This document shows positions 43,428 through 51,570 of a stretch of DNA of 64,000 nucleotides, one piece after another (the stretch's first letter is position 1; each line of letters starts with the position of its first letter). Source of the DNA: Nodularia sp034931045 (GTDB lineage Bacteria; Cyanobacteriota; Cyanobacteriia; Cyanobacteriales; Nostocaceae); contig NZ_JAYGHH010000001.1 of assembly GCF_034931045.1 (NCBI RefSeq), positions 1 to 64,000 on the forward strand, in the 5' to 3' direction. Below the pieces are notes generated by a model. That model did not search any database, was not told the origin of the DNA, and saw nothing but the letters and a program-made list of their open reading frames with translations. The position numbers and the translations under genes are program-made.

Positions 43428-46190
43428 TCAGCAATTTTCTCTATTATGAGAAACAGGAATTTCAATCCAAAATTCTGCTCCTAAATTGGGTTGAGAATTA
43501 CATTTAAAGATACCGTGATGCTTATCCACCACAATTTGGTAACTAATAGATAATCCCAAACCAGTACCTTTTCCTACTGGTTTAGTGGTAAAAAATGGGT
43601 CAAATATTCTTTTTTGCACAGATTCGGGTATACCGCCGCCATTGTCCGTAATGCGAATCACCACACTTTTAACTTTGTTATCAAATTCGCTCATGGCAGT
43701 ATGGATGGTAATTTGACCAAGATTAACCTGCTCTGATCTAGACTTTTTTTGATTTTCTAAAGCATCAATGGCATTGCTTAAAACATTCATAAATACTTGA
43801 TTAATTTGTCCGGCATAGCATTCTATTAATGGCAAATCACCATATTGTTTAATTATTTGAATATTGGGAATTTCCGGTACTGCTTTCAAACGATGCTGTA
43901 AAATTAGCAAAGTACTATCAATACCTTCGTGAATATTCACAGCTTTCATTTCTGCCTCATCCAGTCGTGAAAAATTTCGTAAAGACATGACAATCTGTCG
44001 AATGCGATCAACCCCAATTTTCATAGAAGATAAAGTTTTGGGAAGATCCTGAGTTATAAATCCTAAATCTATCTCTTCCGCCCGATCAATAATTTCTTGA
44101 CTTGGTTCCGGGAATTGCTGCTGATAGAGTTCTAACATAGCAGCTAAGTCTTCAGCATATTCATTTACATGGGCTAAATTGCCATAAATAAAATTCACTG
44201 GGTTATTGATTTCGTGAGCCACACCAGCAACCAATTGACCCAAACTGGACATTTTCTCAGTTTGAATCAGTTGGGTTTGAGTTTGTTGTAAATTTTGCAT
44301 AGCTTGCATGAGCTGGTCTGCCTGTTCTTGGCTTTGGTTAAGTAATTCAGCTTGTTGGAGTGCTACCCCCAACTGCAAGGCAATTTGAGCAAGAAACTGA
44401 ATTTCTGAGGATTCCCAGTGGCGGGGCGCATTATTTTGATATGCTGCTAATAAACCCCAAAGTTTTTGCCCAATAAAAATTGGCGCGATCGCATAAGCTT
44501 TCGCCTGAAGTTGCTCCAAAAATGTAATATGACATTGAGAATGGCCAACTTGATAAATATCGTCCACTGCCAAGGTTTCATTGTGGCGATAGCGCCCACC
44601 TTCAGTTTCTTGTAAATAGGAATCTTGCCAAACTGTATTGACATCCGTAGTTACTAGCTTCATCCATTCTTCACCGACAAACTCAGCGATAAATTCACCA
44701 CTCCAATCTGAGTGAAAGCGATAGACAGCAACGCGATCTGCTTGTAGAGATTTGCAAATTTCCTGAGTCGTAGTCTGAAAAATTGCTTTTAAATCCAGAG
44801 ATTCCCGGATTTTGGCGACAACTTCAAACAATATCCGTTGTTGTTCAGATGTCCGTTGCAGTTCCAGAGTCCGCTTTTGTACTTCATGTTCTAAGTTGGC
44901 ATTAAAAGCTTGTACTTGCTGGTATAGTTCATGTTGTTGAATTGACGATGCAAATAGATTCCCAATGTCTCCAGCTAGTTCAATTTCTGCTTGCGTCCAT
45001 GTCTGAGCTTGTGACTTTTTAGATTCCCGCCAGATTTCAAAGGATAGCCGGGGATATACCTGTCTTTTGTCCGAGTCAAATTGACCAGCCCATAGGGTTT
45101 CTGTGTCTATTTCATTGCGGAAAATACTTAAGTAGCCGACTAGCTGCTGACGATATTCCAGGGGAATCATCAAGATGCTACGAATTTTAGTTGGTTGAAA
45201 AGCAACTTGTAAATTTCGTAATTGGGGAATTTTATATATGTCTGAAATCGCCCAAACATCGTATTTCCCAGATTTGTAATATTCCTGCCAGACACTGTAC
45301 TGTTCCATCAGTGGATATATACCATGTACTGGGATGAGCGGCTGTTCTCCCCAAGTATAAACTTGGACACAATTACTTTCAGGCATTAAGCATTCAATTA
45401 AACTAGTCGCCTGGTACTTATGGAGATGAAAAGCTTGATCTTTCATACAAAGCCTACCACCACTGCCATTAAAAGCCGCGACAGCTGCTTCCAAAGCTGG
45501 CTGAAATACAATTGTGGGCAGTGAATGCAGTAGAGTAGAAATACGGTTGATAATCCCTTCCCGTTTGGCTTGTTCATGAGCTTGAGTCAAAAGAGTACTT
45601 TGAGCGATCGCAATAGACATCTGATCTACTACCATCTGTACAGCTGCTAATTCCTCTTCAGAAATTTCACATGGTTCAGAATTATGAACAACCAATAGCC
45701 CCCAAAGTTCATCCTGATAAAAAATAGGTGCGACTACAGAAGACTTCACCCCCATTGCCGTTAGGTATTCCACATGGCAAGGGTCTACAGGACGATAACG
45801 GATATCCTCTGCTAAATTTTCGCCATTTTCCAACTCTTCCAAGTGACTTTGACCAATCTGTTGTGTTTCCACATTGACAACACAGCGCACCCTTGATTTA
45901 ATAAATAATTCACGGGCATAGGGTGGAATGTCATCAGCTGGAAAATTTAGCCCCAGTAATGATGGTAATCGCTTTTCATGAATTGATTCTGCAATCACTT
46001 TACCACTGCCATCGGCATGAAATTTGTAAATCATTACTCGGTCAGTTCCTAGCAAAGAACAGACTTCTGCCGTTGTCGTCGTGATGATTTCCTCTAGTTC
46101 TAATGTTTGGCGGATACGATTAGTAATGCGGCGCAGTACACTTTCTTGATCGATATTTTCCCGCAAATTTGCTTTAGGAATCTGTGACAT
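43428..46190 (-). CDS. knotless (Cph2-type) phytochrome-like sensor histidine kinase
   Basis: The 920-residue cytosolic sensor kinase has, in order, a bilin-type GAF domain (about 20-195) with the phytochrome motif PADDIPPYARELF (84-96) and a C138-H139 pair in VDPCHVEYLTAMGV. A PHY-like domain (about 215-425) with the tongue motif PRLSFEIW (380-387) follows. A third, cyanobacteriochrome-like GAF (about 450-615) has another Cys-His pair, C553-H554. Then comes a coiled coil, a HisKA segment with H659 in AHEINNPVNF, and HATPase_c (NGGGIPESV, GTGLGLSIS). No N-terminal PAS precedes the first GAF, as in group II phytochromes. Chromophore binding is inferred from the Cys-His pairs. No response regulator is adjacent. 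Confidence 0.8.
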   Translation of the reverse strand: MSQIPKANLRENIDQESVLRRITNRIRQTLELEEIITTTTAEVCSLLGTDRVMIYKFHADGSGKVIAESIHEKRLPSLLGLNFPADDIPPYARELFIKSRVRCVVNVETQQIGQSHLEELENGENLAEDIRYRPVDPCHVEYLTAMGVKSSVVAPIFYQDELWGLLVVHNSEPCEISEEELAAVQMVVDQMSIAIAQSTLLTQAHEQAKREGIINRISTLLHSLPTIVFQPALEAAVAAFNGSGGRLCMKDQAFHLHKYQATSLIECLMPESNCVQVYTWGEQPLIPVHGIYPLMEQYSVWQEYYKSGKYDVWAISDIYKIPQLRNLQVAFQPTKIRSILMIPLEYRQQLVGYLSIFRNEIDTETLWAGQFDSDKRQVYPRLSFEIWRESKKSQAQTWTQAEIELAGDIGNLFASSIQQHELYQQVQAFNANLEHEVQKRTLELQRTSEQQRILFEVVAKIRESLDLKAIFQTTTQEICKSLQADRVAVYRFHSDWSGEFIAEFVGEEWMKLVTTDVNTVWQDSYLQETEGGRYRHNETLAVDDIYQVGHSQCHITFLEQLQAKAYAIAPIFIGQKLWGLLAAYQNNAPRHWESSEIQFLAQIALQLGVALQQAELLNQSQEQADQLMQAMQNLQQTQTQLIQTEKMSSLGQLVAGVAHEINNPVNFIYGNLAHVNEYAEDLAAMLELYQQQFPEPSQEIIDRAEEIDLGFITQDLPKTLSSMKIGVDRIRQIVMSLRNFSRLDEAEMKAVNIHEGIDSTLLILQHRLKAVPEIPNIQIIKQYGDLPLIECYAGQINQVFMNVLSNAIDALENQKKSRSEQVNLGQITIHTAMSEFDNKVKSVVIRITDNGGGIPESVQKRIFDPFFTTKPVGKGTGLGLSISYQIVVDKHHGIFKCNSQPNLGAEFWIEIPVSHNRENC

Positions 46191-46446
46191 TGCTTTTTAT
46201 TTAAAAAATTTGCAAAAATTAATAATGAGGCAGCCATATATATAGAAATATTCTGTAATTTATTTAATAACTTTGTCCACAGTGTAACTACGGGCAAAAT
46301 AGTTCCCAGACATTGTATTTTCCAATATAAAACATATAAATAATAAATTAACATATTTAATAGATATTTCATGTCAAAAGTAGAGATTTTTACTCACATT
46401 ACCTCTACTTTTGACTATTTAACTCTGAATTAGCCTATCCGCAAAA

Positions 46447-47634
46447 TTAAATTTTTACCTGATCAGTAAAGCGAATTTTAAGATAATCTTCCTCCATTTT
46501 TGCCCCTCCTGGTTGTAATGCTGCCAAGGCTTGCGGCAAAACTAAATTGCGGCGATGATTGCCAATGGTAATATTTAATTCATCACCATTTTTACTCAGT
46601 TGAATTTTGTCTTTAGCAATCCCAGGTAAATAAATCTCCAAACTATATTGCTTGTCCACTTGCACAACTCTAATAGTTGTTTCTTTGTAATATACCTGAG
46701 TGGGGTCTTCGTCTTTGTAGAGAGTTTCTTTCAGCCGTTCTAAAGCTGCTAGACCGCACATTTCTTCAGAAAAAAGCGGCACTTCTTTGACAGGTAGAGG
46801 CAAAAAGTTATCATGTATTTCCTGGCGATATTGCTGCTGATTTTCCTTCCAACGTTGGAAAAAAGGATCTTGGACTTCCTGGGGAATGATGCGATTAGCA
46901 ATTACTAAGTCTGTAGCCACGTTATACAAACTTAGATAAGCATGGGCGCGGAGAGATTCTTTAATCACCATTTTTTCGGGATTTGTAACCAAACGCACTG
47001 AAGTTTGAGTATTATCAGTTAATACTTTTTCCAGAGCTTCAATTTGCTCATAAAACTCATAGGGTGCATCCATCACCTCCTTATCTGGGAGAGAAAAACC
47101 GGCAATTGGTTTAAAGAAAGGTTCCACCAACGGCCGAAGTGCCACTGAGATATTTTGAAATGGCTTGTAAAAACGGCGCATATACCAACCGCCGACTTCA
47201 GGTAAACTCAGCAGGCGTAATGCTGTGCCTGTGGGTGCTGAGTCAATAATCAAAACATCAAATTCGCCTTCATCGTAGTGGCGTTTCATCCTGACCAAGC
47301 CGAAAATCTCATCCATACCTGGTAAGATGGCTAATTCTTCGGCTTGCACCCCTTCTAAACCCCTAGCTTGTAAAACTTGGGTGATATAGCGCTTCACAGC
47401 CCCCCAATTCCCCTCTAATTCTTGCAGTGCATCCAGTTCTGCACCCCACAAATTCGAGCGAATTTCTCGCGGAGCGTGTCCCATTTCTAAGTCAAAACTA
47501 TCTGCCAAAGAGTGAGCAGGGTCTGTACTCAAAACCAATGTGCGATAGCCTAGTTCTGCACAGCGTAGTCCAGTAGCCGCCGCAACGGAGGTTTTGCCTA
47601 CGCCGCCTTTACCCGTCATCAAAATTACACGCAT
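46447..47634 (-). CDS. ArsA/Get3-like ATPase with C-terminal HSP20-like domain
   Basis: The 395-residue protein begins MRVILMTGKGGVGKTSVAAA, the deviant Walker A with the signature lysine of the ArsA/Get3/MinD class. DPAHSLADSF (switch I), a Walker B/switch II DVLIIDSAPTGTALRLLSLP and LVTNPEKMVIKES follow. Residues about 320-395 form a small beta domain (YSLEIYLPGI, KDKIQLSKNGDELNITIG) of the alpha-crystallin/ArsA_HSP20 type seen in cyanobacterial and chloroplast homologues. No arsenite cysteine set is visible, so a protein-targeting or chaperone role is more likely than arsenic export. It is monocistronic. Confidence 0.88.
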   Translation of the reverse strand: MRVILMTGKGGVGKTSVAAATGLRCAELGYRTLVLSTDPAHSLADSFDLEMGHAPREIRSNLWGAELDALQELEGNWGAVKRYITQVLQARGLEGVQAEELAILPGMDEIFGLVRMKRHYDEGEFDVLIIDSAPTGTALRLLSLPEVGGWYMRRFYKPFQNISVALRPLVEPFFKPIAGFSLPDKEVMDAPYEFYEQIEALEKVLTDNTQTSVRLVTNPEKMVIKESLRAHAYLSLYNVATDLVIANRIIPQEVQDPFFQRWKENQQQYRQEIHDNFLPLPVKEVPLFSEEMCGLAALERLKETLYKDEDPTQVYYKETTIRVVQVDKQYSLEIYLPGIAKDKIQLSKNGDELNITIGNHRRNLVLPQALAALQPGGAKMEEDYLKIRFTDQVKI

Positions 47635-47713
47635 GGATGATTACGTCCCGTCTCAGGATTATTTACATTTATTTACATTATCAACTGTTTACAGAAAATA
47701 AATGCTGTTCTGA

Positions 47714-47887
47714 GGATATCCGGATGAGAGCAAAGCAGTGCTGCGGTCATTGGAAAAATTAAGTGTCGATGGTCGGAAAATCCTTGTCCAGACTCCTGAC
47801 GGTGAAATAAGAGCTTCTAAACTGACATCACAGTGGAACCATTGGAATCGCCAAAATGCAAATAAATTTGCATACATCTGCGGTTAA
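47714..47887 (+). pseudogene. C-terminal remnant of an unidentified gene
   Basis: A 57-codon open frame (GYPDESKAVLRSLEKLSVDG and on to FAYICG, stop 47885-47887) has protein-like composition but is preceded by a stop and has no convincing start codon except an internal GTG at 47738. I read it as the 3' part of a gene whose beginning is lost. The family is not recognised. The rest of 47635-48000 contains no gene. Confidence 0.4.
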
Positions 47888-48003
47888 GAAATTCTTAATG
47901 CACTAATTTATGTTCTGACTCTCAGCGAATTACACCTATTAGGCTTTGTGTCCAGAGGTCAAGTTCAGATAAGGATTCTAGGGTTTGGTGAGAAGAAATA
48001 GAA

Positions 48004-48255
48004 GTAAGAAAGCTGTTTGAAGATGATAATAGAAGTGGGGTTAATCCAAATCATGCTGAAGAACTGTTAGATTTGTTAGATAGACTAGATGCTGCATCTG
48101 TAGCTGAGGATATGAATTTTCCTGGTTCTAAGTTTCATCAGTTAATAGGAAATAGGAAAGGTGAATATTCAGTTACAGTTTCTGGTAATTGGCGTTTAAC
48201 TTTTGTTTTTGAAGATGGGGATGCTTACGACGTAAATTACGAGGATTATCATTAG
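48004..48255 (+). pseudogene. higB: HigB-type toxin lacking its N-terminal residues
   Basis: The frame reads EVRKLFEDDNRSGVNPNHAE then LDRLDAASVAEDMNFPGSKFH, GNRKGEYSVTVSGNWRLTF and EDGDAYDVNYEDYH, the body of a HigB/RelE-fold ribosome-dependent mRNA interferase. The first about ten residues normally present (M-I-x-x-F-x-x-K-G-L) are absent, a stop lies just upstream, and the only in-frame starts are internal TTGs such as 48073. The toxin is probably 5'-truncated or frameshifted. It is followed after 4 bases by higA, the usual toxin-first order of this family. Confidence 0.72.
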
Positions 48256-48259
48256 GATT

Positions 48260-48559
48260 ATGAACATGAATAGTAACAGAAAACCTAGACATCCTGGTGC
48301 TTTGATTAAATGTCAATATTTAAAACCTTTAAATATAACGGTGACAGAACTTGCTAATATTTTGGGCGTGTCTAGAAAAACGGTTTCGGAAATTGTGAAT
48401 GAACGTGCAAGTGTAACACCTAATATTGCTTTGCGGTTAGCAAATGCTTTTCAAACTACGCCGGAACTTTGGTTAAATCTTCAGCAGAAGTTTGACCTTT
48501 GGTGTCCAAAAAATGAGTCTGAAGAATGGAAAAATATCTCACCTATTGAAATTAGTTAA
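48260..48559 (+). CDS. higA: HigA-family antitoxin (XRE helix-turn-helix)
   Basis: The 99-residue protein has the VapI/HigA pattern: RKPRHPGALIKCQYLKPLNI, then a helix-turn-helix ELANILGVSRKTVSEIVNER and TPNIALRLANAFQTTPELWLNLQQKFDLW. It binds the operon operator and neutralises HigB. The gene is complete, whereas its toxin partner looks damaged. The distance to the toxin stop is 4 bases. Confidence 0.9.
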   Translation: MNMNSNRKPRHPGALIKCQYLKPLNITVTELANILGVSRKTVSEIVNERASVTPNIALRLANAFQTTPELWLNLQQKFDLWCPKNESEEWKNISPIEIS

Positions 48560-48745
48560 AATACTTTGACGGACTGTTTTGCAACCTCAGCCACTATTTA
48601 CACTTGGGTTATTGGTTTGCTTGGTTACGCGATCGCTAACTCAGCCTACATACTATAACTTAATCTATTCAAAAACACTATTTTGTGCTATCGCCTAATA
48701 GTTATCTGATAAAATATAAAGATAGATATTAGGATAATCAAAGCG

Positions 48746-48988
48746 ATGTCACAAGCAGGGCTAAATTTATTCATTCCTATGGAGTTACTCATTAACTCCT
48801 TAAGTGCGCTAAATCTATCAGAAAAAAAGCTACTTTGGGAGATTCTTGATCAAGCTATTGCTGAAGCTGAAGAAGAAACTTGGGAAGAAGATGAAGCAAC
48901 TGCAAGAGAGATTCAGTTAGTACGTGATGAATACGCCAATGGTGAATATACTACTTTTGAGCAGTATCTAAGCAATCAGCGTAAATAG
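48746..48988 (+). CDS. small acidic antitoxin-like protein
   Basis: The 80-residue protein has a helical, Glu-rich C-terminal half (EEETWEEDEATAREIQLVRD) and ends EYTTFEQYLSNQRK. The position 5 bases before a RelE/ParE-type toxin gene, together with size and charge, marks it as the cognate antitoxin. The N-terminal part (IPMELLINSLSALNLSEKKL) is presumably the DNA-binding or dimerisation portion. I do not assign a named family. Confidence 0.7.
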   Translation: MSQAGLNLFIPMELLINSLSALNLSEKKLLWEILDQAIAEAEEETWEEDEATAREIQLVRDEYANGEYTTFEQYLSNQRK

Positions 48989-48993
48989 ATACT

Positions 48994-49254
48994 ATGACGT
49001 ACCAAATTATTATAACTAAATCTATTCAAAAACAATTAGATAATCTTCCTAATAATCTCAAAGAGCGTGTATATGAAAAAATTTGCCAGCTTGCAGACGA
49101 ACCTCGTCCTAATGGAGTAGTAAAACTGAAAGTTTATGAAAATGAATATCGAATTAGAATTGGAGACTATCGCTTACGTTATGAAATTCAAGATGAAGAA
49201 TTAATTCTTTTACTCATTCAATGTAAGCATCGGCGAGAGGTGGATAAAAAATAG
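48994..49254 (+). CDS. RelE/ParE-family toxin
   Basis: The 86-residue protein has the RelE/ParE fold text: YQIIITKSIQKQLDNLP, a middle KICQLADEPRPNGVVKLKVY and the beta-sheet EYRIRIGDYRLRYEIQDEEL followed by HRREVDK. The R-I-R-I-G-D-Y-R pattern is characteristic of RelE-type mRNA interferases. All elements appear intact, so the module with the upstream antitoxin is probably functional. Confidence 0.88.
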   Translation: MTYQIIITKSIQKQLDNLPNNLKERVYEKICQLADEPRPNGVVKLKVYENEYRIRIGDYRLRYEIQDEELILLLIQCKHRREVDKK

Positions 49255-49390
49255 GTTTTTATCAATTTACGTGCTGGGTCGCTACCAATTTTGCTACGTG
49301 CAACCTCAGCCAGTATTTACACTATTAGCTAATTATAGTGTTATGTGATAAAATTTAAACTATATTTATTTCTCCCAGAGGACAAATAAA

Positions 49391-49627
49391 ATGAGTATTG
49401 AAGAAATCATCATAGACAAGGTAAGGATATTACCCCCTGATAGGCAACAAGAGGCGCTGGATTTTGTAGAATTTTTACTAGCGAAAATCCACAAATAAGG
49501 GTTATCAAATCAACCCCAAAAATCAGGTATTTCGGCTTTAACTATGGCTCAAGAATACATTGGTTGTGTGGAATCAGCAAATGATTTGTCTACCAATAAA
49601 AATTATTTGGATGGTTATGGTTCGTGA
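49391..49627 (+). pseudogene. DUF2281/VapB-like antitoxin split by an in-frame TAA
   Basis: From ATG 49391, behind an AGAGGA ribosome site, the frame encodes MSIEEIIIDKVRILPPDRQQ and on to LLAKIHK, then TAA at 49496-49498. The same frame continues with QPQKSGISALTMAQEYIGCV to GYGS-stop at 49625-49627, text typical of the C-terminal, toxin-binding half of such antitoxins. The lesion is therefore one nonsense codon, not a frameshift. The final TGA overlaps the ATG of the PIN toxin gene (TGATG), so translational coupling was the original design. Confidence 0.75.
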
Positions 49628-50040
49628 TGAGGGGATGTGTATTGCTAGATACGGGGCCGTTGGTTGCTGCAATTAATCGCCGTGATAATTTTCATACATG
49701 GGTAACAGCACAATGGGCTAATATTGAACCGCCTTTATTAACTTGTGAAGCTATTATTTCAGAAGCTTGCTTCATATTGCAAAATGTTTATAGTGGAAAA
49801 GAAGCTGTAATAAATTTGGTCAAGAATGGAGTTATTAAAATACCTTTTAATTTGGATGAAGAAGCTACCGTTATTGGGGAACTTATCAAGACTTATCAAT
49901 CTGTACCTATGTCTTTAGCGGATGCTTGTTTGGTACGTATGTCTGAAATGTATTTAAATAGTTCTTTATTAACTTTTGATAGTGATTTTCTTGTATATCG
50001 ACGAAATAAAAATCAAGTTATTCCGATAATGATGCCATAG
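49627..50040 (+). CDS. vapC: VapC-type PIN domain toxin
   Basis: The roughly 137-residue PIN RNase starts MRGCVLLDTGPLVAAINRRD with the first catalytic aspartate. It continues with EAIISEACFILQ (conserved glutamate), SLADACLVRMSEM (second aspartate) and LLTFDSDFLVYRRN (third acidic site). All four acidic positions are present, so the toxin looks intact although its antitoxin frame upstream is interrupted. It starts in overlap with the antitoxin stop codon. Confidence 0.85.
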   Translation: MRGCVLLDTGPLVAAINRRDNFHTWVTAQWANIEPPLLTCEAIISEACFILQNVYSGKEAVINLVKNGVIKIPFNLDEEATVIGELIKTYQSVPMSLADACLVRMSEMYLNSSLLTFDSDFLVYRRNKNQVIPIMMP

Positions 50041-50101
50041 TAGAGTTCTATTTTTCTGTCATTTCTTATTTACATAATAGCTAAAGACACAAAGGATGTA
50101 G

Positions 50102-50215
50102 TGGCGTGACAAGCTTAAAATAGTGCATTAGGAAAAATCAGAAAATATTGATTTATCTCAATTTTCTCAAAAATCTATTGCAACATTTTAGCCTTGCCAT
50201 AGCCTTGCCACGCCA
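50102..50215. mobile_element. 114-bp nested MITE with TGGCGTG terminal repeats and GTAG duplication
   Basis: The insert begins TGGCGTGACAAG and ends with the inverse (CTTGCCACGCCA), giving 12-bp terminal inverted repeats with one mismatch, and is flanked on both sides by GTAG (50098-50101 and 50216-50219). The sequence before it (CTAAAGACACAAAGGATGTA) and after it (GTAGGGTGGGTTAGGCGCAG) is contiguous in the other two copies of the host repeat at 51968 and 53650. The junction is thus a clean insertion with a 4-bp target duplication. It has no coding capacity. Confidence 0.82.
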
Positions 50216-50330
50216 GTAGGGTGGGTTAGGCGCAGAGAATAATATGTTCAATGTGAAGATTTTTGTTTGCAACCTAACCCACCATTTTAGGTTAGGTTAT
50301 TGCTTTGGTGGGTTACGCGATTACCCACTA
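50216..50330. repeat. GTAGGGTGGGTTAG element, copy 1
   Basis: This is a copy of the palindrome-ended element seen intact at 53650-53771. It shares GGCGCAGAGAATAATATGTT, CAATGTGAAGATTTTTGTTT and GCAACCTAACCCACCATTTT with the other copies. Its right end has decayed (GCGATTACCCACTAAAGG). It lies between the VapC gene and the HicA pseudogene and contains the insertion point of the nested MITE at its left edge. Confidence 0.85.
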
Positions 50331-50336
50331 AAGGTA

Positions 50337-50555
50337 TTACTTATTTCCTAAAAATTCATCTACTGTAATTTCTGCTTGTCTAATTAAACTTCTGAGTAAC
50401 CCTGGTGCTAGTTCTTTATGATTGGGAACTGATAAAATGGGTTTTTATTCGTGCCAAAGTATGATATGACTTCCGGTTTGATGATCTACAGCATAGCCAA
50501 ATTTTTCAAAAATTTTGACTGTTTGTTTACCGGAAATATTGGATAAACGTCCCAT
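50337..50555 (-). pseudogene. hicA: HicA toxin with an in-frame stop
   Basis: On the minus strand the frame from ATG 50553-50555 reads MGRLSNISGKQTVKIFEKFG, then TGSHIILWHE, a TAA, and in the same frame KPILSVPNHKELAPGLLRSL followed by RQAEITVDEFLGNK-stop. This is a complete HicA mRNA interferase, with the G-S-H-x-x-x catalytic histidine region and the V-P-x-H-x-x-E-L-x-x-G signature, broken by one nonsense codon about half way. The start is adjacent to the stop of hicB, as in hicBA operons. Confidence 0.82.
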
Positions 50556-50774
50556 TTATACTAATACTTCTCCTACAAAAGATTGAGACTCTTTAGGTAC
50601 ATACGGTTTACCATGTTTTTCTAATACGTGAAGATAGCCTTTTATTGCATCTTTGATATTTTCAATTGCTTCATCTAAGGTTTTACCTTGACTGACACAA
50701 CCAGGAAGTTCTGGTACTTCAGCAACGTAACCTAGATATTCTGAATCATACGTGAATATTACTTGAAATTTCAT
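50556..50774 (-). CDS. hicB: HicB-family antitoxin
   Basis: The 72-residue protein has the HicB partial RNase H-like fold: FQVIFTYDSEYLGYVAEVPE, LPGCVSQGKTLDEAIENIKD and AIKGYLHVLEKHGKPYVP. It neutralises HicA. The gene is intact and ends immediately before the HicA start, with an antitoxin-first order. Since HicA carries a stop codon, this antitoxin is probably orphaned. Confidence 0.9.
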   Translation of the reverse strand: MKFQVIFTYDSEYLGYVAEVPELPGCVSQGKTLDEAIENIKDAIKGYLHVLEKHGKPYVPKESQSFVGEVLV

Positions 50775-50814
50775 AGCGTTTTTTTGAGGTCTTTTTTAAG
50801 TTCAAACATCACGG

Positions 50815-51078
50815 CTAAATTGCGCTTTGACGTTTGTTAATTCTTTCACTGACTGTTTGACGGATATCTTCCCAATCTTGAGCAGTCATTTCTGTTGCAT
50901 TTCCAGAGTTTAATCCTTCTAAGAGGATGGTTTGTAGACGTTCATTTGCTTTCTGTTTTTGGTCTTGTCGCACTAATTCCCGAAAATATTCACTGACGCT
51001 GCTGTAAGCACCTTGAGCTACCTGTTCTTCTATATAAGTTCGCATAGTATCAGGTAAGGAAATATTCATACTTTTCAT
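50815..51078 (-). CDS. ParD-family antitoxin, orphan
   Basis: The 87-residue protein MKSMNISLPDTMRTYIEEQV, then SSVSEYFRELVRQDQKQKAN, is a CopG/ParD-type ribbon-helix-helix antitoxin with an extended C-terminal tail (TMTAQDWEDIRQTV-like text). A ParE toxin gene normally follows directly. Here the next gene downstream is hicB after 40 bases, with no toxin or toxin remnant visible. It is therefore a solitary antitoxin. Confidence 0.82.
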   Translation of the reverse strand: MKSMNISLPDTMRTYIEEQVAQGAYSSVSEYFRELVRQDQKQKANERLQTILLEGLNSGNATEMTAQDWEDIRQTVSERINKRQSAI

Positions 51079-51168
51079 AATGGTTAGTTCGGTGAATCTG
51101 CTTTTCTATATTATGGCAGTTTTTGTCATTTTCTGCCATTTTCTCTAACCTACTTCTACAAAAATGTT

Positions 51169-51570
51169 TTAAGCTGAAATCCAGTTTTCTAATTTCAAGT
51201 TAGAAATTCGGCTATAATGACGAGTGTTATTAGTTACTAAAATATAGTTTTTCGTCAGTGCAATACTAGCAATTAGTAAATCAAAATCTGCCACTGGTTG
51301 TCCTATTTTGCGAAGTTCAGCTTTTAATTCTCCAAACTGTTTGATAGCCTGATTATCTAAAGCTATAACCTCAACATCTCTAATAAAGTTTTCTGCACGA
51401 GTTAAATTTTCTGCTACTCGTTGAGAATTATAAGCACCAAAATATAATTCCGCAACGGTGATGTTGCAAATACAAGTCTGCTCCCATCCTATTTGTTGAA
51501 TTTTATTTCTGACGGAATTAATGTTTTTAATCCAGTAAATGCAAGTGTCAGTATCTAATAAATAAGTCAT
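51169..51570 (-). CDS. vapC: VapC-type PIN domain toxin
   Basis: The 133-residue protein starts MTYLLDTDTCIYWIKN (first aspartate), with CNITVAELYFGAYNS (glutamate), QPVADFDLLIASIAL (aspartates) and ILVTNNTRHYSRI, the full VapC set. It overlaps the upstream antitoxin gene by 4 bases (ATGA), a typical coupled pair. Nothing appears broken. Confidence 0.9.
   Translation of the reverse strand: MTYLLDTDTCIYWIKNINSVRNKIQQIGWEQTCICNITVAELYFGAYNSQRVAENLTRAENFIRDVEVIALDNQAIKQFGELKAELRKIGQPVADFDLLIASIALTKNYILVTNNTRHYSRISNLKLENWISA

Noticed and set aside
46100..46372. A 90-residue minus-strand frame at the start of the phytochrome kinase
   Set aside because: It overlaps the N-terminus of the kinase in another frame and has shadow-like composition.
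46447..47634. An arsenic resistance operon based on the ArsA-like gene
   Set aside because: No arsB, arsC, arsD or arsR is nearby, and the protein shows the HSP20-like tail of the photosynthetic-lineage homologues rather than the duplicated ArsA of resistance operons.
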